Below are positions 60,103 through 64,000 of a stretch of 64,000 bases of DNA, piece by piece. The stretch comes from a bacterium CG_4_9_14_3_um_filter_65_15 (GTDB lineage Bacteria; Krumholzibacteriota; Krumholzibacteriia; LZORAL124-64-63): the NCBI GenBank assembly GCA_002790835.1, contig PFVX01000035.1, positions 1 through 64,000 of the forward strand. The letters run 5' to 3'. The notes under the pieces were generated by a model. The model did not search any database. It saw only the letters and a list, made by a program, of their open reading frames with translations, and had not been told where the DNA came from. Position numbers and translations under genes: made by a program. The first letter of the stretch is position 1; every line of letters begins with the position of its first letter.

Positions 60103-60667
60103 GCGTGACTCCTTGCCCCTTTGGCCGCAGGATCGCCAGTCGGGTGCGGCCATACCGTCGAAATTCCCAGGGGGCGTTCCCTGCGGCAACAGCCCCTGCG
60201 CGGGCTCCCATCTCGACCACGGCCCCGCGGAAACCCGTTCGCCGCAAAAGTTCCGCTCCCAGGCCCAGGCACGCATCGGCCACCGGTGAACCATAGGGCG
60301 GATCGCAGAGCAGCAGCAGAGGTCCCTGCTCACCCAAGATGACTCCGGATTGGAGATAGGTCAACGCGTCCCTGCTGACCAGGGTCCAGCGCGATCGGTC
60401 GGCGCCGCAATTTTCCAGGTTGCGGCGAGTCAAACCCAGCGAGGCGCGGGAAACATCAATAAACACCGCGTGCTCTGCTCCCCGGCTGAGGGCCTCGATC
60501 CCCAGGCCGCCGCTTCCGCAACAAACATCCAGGACCATGCTGCCGGATACGGTGCGGGCGAGGAGATTGAACATCGCCTCCTTGACACGATCAGTCGTGG
60601 GCCGGACATCCTTGCCGGATGGTCCCAGCAGGCGGCGCCCCTTCCACTGCCCGGCAATGACCCTCAT
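60095..60667 (-). CDS. rsmD: 16S rRNA (guanine966-N2)-methyltransferase
   Basis: 190 aa; starts MRVIAGQWKGRRLLGPSGKDVRPTTDRVKEAMFNLL as in RsmD, with SAM motif VLDVCCGSGGLGIEALSRGA and the catalytic DPPYG. Overlaps aroK by 4 nt and coaD by 8 nt. Confidence 0.95.
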   Translation of the reverse strand: MRVIAGQWKGRRLLGPSGKDVRPTTDRVKEAMFNLLARTVSGSMVLDVCCGSGGLGIEALSRGAEHAVFIDVSRASLGLTRRNLENCGADRSRWTLVSRDALTYLQSGVILGEQGPLLLLCDPPYGSPVADACLGLGAELLRRTGFRGAVVEMGARAGAVAAGNAPWEFRRYGRTRLAILRPKGQGVTHD

Positions 60668-61191
60668 GCCCGGATATCCGCGCCTTGCCGGCTCAGAGCG
60701 GCCGTCACGACGGCCCGTCCCAGGCGATCCGGGTCCATGCGATCGCTGCGCAGCCGGAAATCCGCCGCGGCGGCGTACATGGGGCGTCGCCGGATGTAGA
60801 GGGCACGCAACCCTTCCTCTCCCAGGTCGGCAACCAGGGGCCGTTCAGGGGCCGTATCCCGCAATCTCGACCAGGCAGCCCGCCAGGACAAGTCCAGCCA
60901 GAAGACCGAACCGCGCTCCCGCAGGGCGGAGGCCGCGCGGGGAATTTCCACGATGCCGCCTCCGGAAGAAAGAATCAGGTCGTCCTGCGGGGGCAGGGCC
61001 AAGAGGGCTTCAAGCTCCCGGTCGCGGAACCCGGCCTCACCTTCCTCACGGAAGATTTCGGGGATGGTCTTGTTTCCCCGGAGGGAAACCAGGTGATCGA
61101 GGTCGGCCACCGGCCGGTGCATGATGGCCCCCAGCCGATTGCCGAGGGTCGTTTTGCCGCTGCCCATGAAACCGATGAATATCGTCCACAT
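60664..61191 (-). CDS. aroK: Shikimate kinase
   Basis: Fifth step of the shikimate pathway. 175 aa; Walker A GFMGSGKTT (7-15), DLDHLVSLRGNKTIPEIFREEGEAGFRDRE and SSGGGIVEI. Lies after the pilQ terminator and overlaps rsmD, so its own promoter should be near 61200. Good family match and length. Confidence 0.95.
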   Translation of the reverse strand: MWTIFIGFMGSGKTTLGNRLGAIMHRPVADLDHLVSLRGNKTIPEIFREEGEAGFRDRELEALLALPPQDDLILSSGGGIVEIPRAASALRERGSVFWLDLSWRAAWSRLRDTAPERPLVADLGEEGLRALYIRRRPMYAAAADFRLRSDRMDPDRLGRAVVTAALSRQGADIRA

Positions 61192-61210
61192 GGCTGCATG
61201 CTAATACAAA

Positions 61211-61239
61211 GGTCCCCGGGACACAATGTCCCGGGGACC
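61211..61239 (-). terminator. Intrinsic terminator after pilQ
   Basis: GGTCCCCGGGACA and TGTCCCGGGGACC make a perfect 13-bp stem with a CAA loop, followed on the minus strand by TTTGTATT. Clear end of the pil operon. Confidence 0.85.
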
Positions 61240-61263
61240 AGGTCGGCGGATCCTTTGAGCGGC

Positions 61264-62619
61264 TTACTTACCGGCCGCGTCGTCCCCCATGGAGTAGGTA
61301 CCCGTGGTCTGGTCGGTCAAGGTGGGTCGTTTCATGTATTGGTCCGTCACGATGCGCGGGGTCACGAAAACGATCAGTTCGCGACGGGCATTCGCATCGG
61401 TGCTGTGCCGGAACAGGGCACCCAGGACCGGAAGATCCTGCAACACGGGAATACCCGAGTGGAGCCGGCTTTCGACCTTGCGCACCAGCCCGGCGATGAT
61501 GGCCGTCTGGCCGTCCTCGACCAGGACCCTCGTGTCGGACTCACTGGTGTTGATGATCACGCCGCCCTGCACCGTGGCCTGGCTGGACAGATCACTCACC
61601 TCGTTGTGGATGTCCAGGGTGATCCGGTTCTCGTTGTTGATGTGCGGGGTGACCTTCAGCATGATGCCGATGGTGGTCAACTGGGTGATGGCGTTGCCGG
61701 CCTGATCGGAAACGATCAGCGGGATCTTCTGCCCCACCAGGATGCTCGCTTCGCGATTGTCCGTGGTGGTGATCACCGGGTTGCTGATCAGGTGGGCCTT
61801 GTTTTCATTCTCCAGGGCCTGGATGGAAGCCATCAGGTCGCCCCAATCCTGAACCGTCCCGATCCGCAGATCACCGGAGGGATTCTGGATTTCGTTGGAG
61901 ATGGTGCCGCCACCGTAGATGTTGTTCCCCGAGCTCTGGAAATTGGAGAGGCTCCAGTTGATGCCCAGCTCCTTGGTCGCCTTCTGGTCGATGTCAACCA
62001 GCCGGGCGTTGATCTCCACCTGGGGAGTCTTGGAGTCCAGCTTGATGGCCATATCCTGGATGATGTCCACCCGCTCCTGAATGTCGTTGATCAGGAGGCT
62101 GTTCGTGCGCACGTCAACATCGATGTTGCCGCGATCACTGAGCATCTTTTCCAGGGAGTCCTTGACCTCCTCGGCGTTGGCATAGCGGAGCTTGACCAGT
62201 CCGAGACGCAGAACCGCGAGATCTTCAACCTGCTTGCGGGACCGCTCGGTGGACAGCTTCTCCTGGCGCAGGTCCTCGGCGGTGTCGATCCGGTAGATGC
62301 CGCTCTCCTCGATGAAATCGAAGTTGTGGGCACGCAGGATCACCGCCAAAGCCTCTTCCCAGGGTACGTCTTCCAGTTTCACGGTGACCTTGCCGACCAC
62401 CCGCGGGGAAGCCACGATGTTGACCCCGGCGAAACCCGCCAGAGACCTCAACACCGTGCTGATTTCCGCGTCCTGAACATCAAGAGAAATGGGCTCACCA
62501 TGATACTGGGTTCCCGAGACCGCCGGGGCGGCCTCCTGAGCCCACACACCGGCGCCGGCCAGGACCACCATGGCGAGCACCGCATACGAAACCAAACGGA
62601 TCCGTCCGAACATGTTCAA
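61264..62619 (-). CDS. pilQ: Type IV pilus secretin PilQ
   Basis: Outer-membrane channel for the pilus fibre. 451 aa, shorter than many PilQ because no AMIN domains precede it. Signal peptide (ending VWA), STN/N0 domain (PISLDVQDAEISTVLRSLAGFAGVNIVASPRVVGKVTVKLEDVPWEEAL), N1 domain, then the secretin domain with QIPLIVSDQAGNAITQLTTIGIMLKVTPHIN-like and GLVRKVESRLHSGIPVLQDLPVLGALFRH segments. Overlaps pilP by 4 nt. Confidence 0.95.
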   Translation of the reverse strand: MNMFGRIRLVSYAVLAMVVLAGAGVWAQEAAPAVSGTQYHGEPISLDVQDAEISTVLRSLAGFAGVNIVASPRVVGKVTVKLEDVPWEEALAVILRAHNFDFIEESGIYRIDTAEDLRQEKLSTERSRKQVEDLAVLRLGLVKLRYANAEEVKDSLEKMLSDRGNIDVDVRTNSLLINDIQERVDIIQDMAIKLDSKTPQVEINARLVDIDQKATKELGINWSLSNFQSSGNNIYGGGTISNEIQNPSGDLRIGTVQDWGDLMASIQALENENKAHLISNPVITTTDNREASILVGQKIPLIVSDQAGNAITQLTTIGIMLKVTPHINNENRITLDIHNEVSDLSSQATVQGGVIINTSESDTRVLVEDGQTAIIAGLVRKVESRLHSGIPVLQDLPVLGALFRHSTDANARRELIVFVTPRIVTDQYMKRPTLTDQTTGTYSMGDDAAGK

Positions 62620-63089
62620 CCCTCCGATTTCTCCAGCTTGAGTATCACCTTGCTGGTGATCCCGTACAAAGTGACCCGCGCAGTAAGTGAGTTCTTGCGG
62701 ATGCTGACAACACGTCCGTTCTGGATGCGGTCGCCCACACGCAGGATGTAACCGAAACCGTCACCGTTCTCGGCCAGGGCGAAGCGATCGTCCTGACCCC
62801 ACATCACGCCCACCAGATGGGCGCTGTTCACGTCGAGCAGCTCACCGGCCTGGGACTGCTCGTATTCCCCCGCCACCAGGACCTTGAAGGGATCCTGACG
62901 ACCGTAGGACTGGTAAAAGAACTCGTTCTCCCGGATGGCGTTGATCCGGTCCCGCGATTCCTGGGAAGGCGAAACCGAGCCGGCATCCCCCACTGCGGGG
63001 TCGTCACCGGCCAGGGCGACGGCCGCGGCCAGGATCATCGTCAGCAGGACCAGCAGGCTCACGCCGGGATGGGAAAGACATTTCTTCAT
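62616..63089 (-). CDS. pilP: Pilus assembly protein PilP
   Basis: 157 aa. Signal peptide (ALAG) and a disordered stretch lead to the beta domain: YGRQDPFKVLVAGE, LVGVMWGQDDRFALAENGDGFGYILRVGDRI and NGRVVSIRKNSLTARV, which matches the PilP/GspC homology fold. No lipobox Cys is evident, unlike many PilP. The ATG at 63089 has AGGGG 8 nt upstream and is preferred over the GTG at 63098. Confidence 0.88.
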   Translation of the reverse strand: MKKCLSHPGVSLLVLLTMILAAAVALAGDDPAVGDAGSVSPSQESRDRINAIRENEFFYQSYGRQDPFKVLVAGEYEQSQAGELLDVNSAHLVGVMWGQDDRFALAENGDGFGYILRVGDRIQNGRVVSIRKNSLTARVTLYGITSKVILKLEKSEG

Positions 63090-63100
63090 TGGGTTCACCC

Positions 63101-63781
63101 CTAGTTCCCCGCGCTTGCGGTGCTGTTGGGACCGGCGGGCTTCTGCCCGTTACCGGCCTGGGCCAAGGTCTCGTCGCCGTGGCCCTCCAGTTCCGGGTTT
63201 CCGGCCTGGCCCGGGTTGAGCGTGTATGCGGTCAGGACCATGTCGGCCTTGACCATGAAATTCTTCTCGTCCTGGTTGTCCACGCCCTTCATGTGCACGC
63301 GCGACACGTTGATGATCCGGTTGAGGTTGGCCAGGCGGCTCAGGAAGATGCCCGTCTGGTGGTACCCGCCCTCGATGGAGACCTCGATGGGGTTGTCGGC
63401 GTAGAAGCCCTTCGGCGTGGGGACCTGGGGCTTGAAGAGGGTGAAGGCCACCCCGGACTGCTGTCCGGCCGCCGTCACCTTGCGCAGCAACTCGGGCATC
63501 TGGTTCTCGTCGGGCAACAGGGTCTGCGCCACCTGCCACTGTTCGTGCAGGGTGTTGTATTCCTGTTCCACGCGGTCCAGATTGCGCACCAGCAGGCGAG
63601 CCTTCTCGAGATCCCGGCTCAGTTTCTGATGCCGAGCCTCGAGAGTTTCGACCTTTGCCTGTCCGGACTTGTAGGTGAAGGGGTAGGACGCCGACATGAA
63701 GTACATCGGCACCACCGCGAGCACCACGAGCACGGAACCGGCCCAGCGCAGAAGTTTGGGATCCTTGACATCGATATCCAT
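63101..63781 (-). CDS. pilO: Pilus assembly protein PilO
   Basis: 226-aa inner-membrane alignment protein. Short cytoplasmic start, one membrane helix (about 14-34), coiled coil (QAKVETLEARHQKLSRDLEKARLLV) and a ferredoxin-like periplasmic domain (LPDENQMPELLRKVTAAGQQSGVAFTLFKPQ). The C-terminal 35 residues are disordered and G/N/Q-rich. Lies between pilN and pilP. Confidence 0.92.
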   Translation of the reverse strand: MDIDVKDPKLLRWAGSVLVVLAVVPMYFMSASYPFTYKSGQAKVETLEARHQKLSRDLEKARLLVRNLDRVEQEYNTLHEQWQVAQTLLPDENQMPELLRKVTAAGQQSGVAFTLFKPQVPTPKGFYADNPIEVSIEGGYHQTGIFLSRLANLNRIINVSRVHMKGVDNQDEKNFMVKADMVLTAYTLNPGQAGNPELEGHGDETLAQAGNGQKPAGPNSTASAGN

Positions 63782-63793
63782 GACGGTCCTTCC

Positions 63794-64000
63794 TTAGCCT
63801 TCCAGCCCGGTGACGGCTGCCGGCCGGGCGGTCCGGGCCTGAGCCTTGAACTTGATGACCCTCACGTCCCCGATATCGCCCTTTTCGGCGATCAGCAGGT
63901 TCACGCTGCTGAACCAGGGACTGTTGGTGACGTTCTGCAAGAAGTCGCTGACCAGGAAGTTGGAGAAGGTCACGCCCTCCATGGCGTAGCTCCCGTCCCC
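63794..64000 (-). CDS. pilN: Pilus assembly protein PilN, C-terminal part
   Basis: The last 68 codons of a gene running off the right edge. The segment GSYAMEGVTFSNFLVSDFLQNVTNSPWF with NLLIAEKGDIGDVRVIKFKAQA matches the C-terminal ferredoxin-like domain of PilN. Ends 13 nt before pilO. pilM is expected beyond the window. Confidence 0.85.
   Translation of the reverse strand, partial: GDGSYAMEGVTFSNFLVSDFLQNVTNSPWFSSVNLLIAEKGDIGDVRVIKFKAQARTARPAAVTGLEG

Overview
The window is a GC-rich chromosomal segment of a Gram-negative, diderm bacterium. Evidence for an outer membrane is an LptE-type lipoprotein, heptose-activating enzymes (rfaE1/rfaE2), a lipid A acyltransferase, a beta-barrel-like protein and a type IV pilus secretin operon. 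The primary sigma factor is short (about 284 aa, with no region 1.1 or large non-conserved region), as in Bacteroidota and their relatives. A DUF4837-like lipoprotein and a small DUF4834-like protein are also of Bacteroidota flavour. Together with the high GC this suggests a member of the wider FCB group, for example one of its candidate phyla. That placement is inference; no rRNA lies in the window.

Layout. 0-9.3 kb: apt, tRNA-Arg, a GT-C-like membrane protein, a TVP38-type protein, a lone PqqD-like protein, holA, lptE coupled to a sigma54 activator, a degenerate sugar-phosphate transferase and a YbhN-type membrane protein. 9.3-19 kb: two small membrane proteins, tRNA-Arg, recN-nadK-dxs-(DUF212)-ispA-folD, rny, a probable 6S RNA and zapA. 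19-29.6 kb: translation genes pheT-pheS-rplT-rpmI-infC-thrS, tRNA-Val, the primary sigma factor and dnaK. 29.7-35.5 kb: a surface-polysaccharide cluster (three glycosyltransferases, a Gfo/Idh oxidoreductase, an initiating sugar-phosphate transferase) interrupted by tRNA-Leu, tRNA-Cys and tRNA-Gly. 35.9-38.8 kb: inositol-phosphate synthase, a metallo-beta-lactamase-fold hydrolase and an orphan ParA. 38.9-44.8 kb: an ECF sigma/anti-sigma/lipoprotein/barrel operon behind a TPR protein and a secreted protein. 44.8-50.8 kb: rnc-fabF-acpP-fabG-fabD-plsX-rpmF-yceD, with no fabH. 50.8-56.3 kb: ndk, sucD-sucC, a cyclic-2,3-diphosphoglycerate-synthetase-like protein and rfaE2-rfaE1. 56.4-64 kb: DUF3467, lpxL, dprA, obgE, coaD, rsmD, aroK and the pilQ-P-O-N operon, cut by the window edge.

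Most of the window is core housekeeping DNA read from the minus strand, with tight ATGA/GTGA overlaps. I saw no phage, transposase, CRISPR array or defence island. The most unusual items are: a sugar-phosphate transferase homologue without its catalytic Asp-Glu pair, next to an intact paralogue elsewhere in the window; a tRNA-Val with C33 in place of the near-universal U33; an ECF module with a candidate self-regulated promoter controlling a lipoprotein and a barrel protein; the 2,3-cPG-synthetase-like gene beside sucCD; a 15-bp tandem repeat that writes stop codons into a gene's 3' end; and palindromic, back-to-back promoter elements upstream of the primary sigma gene.
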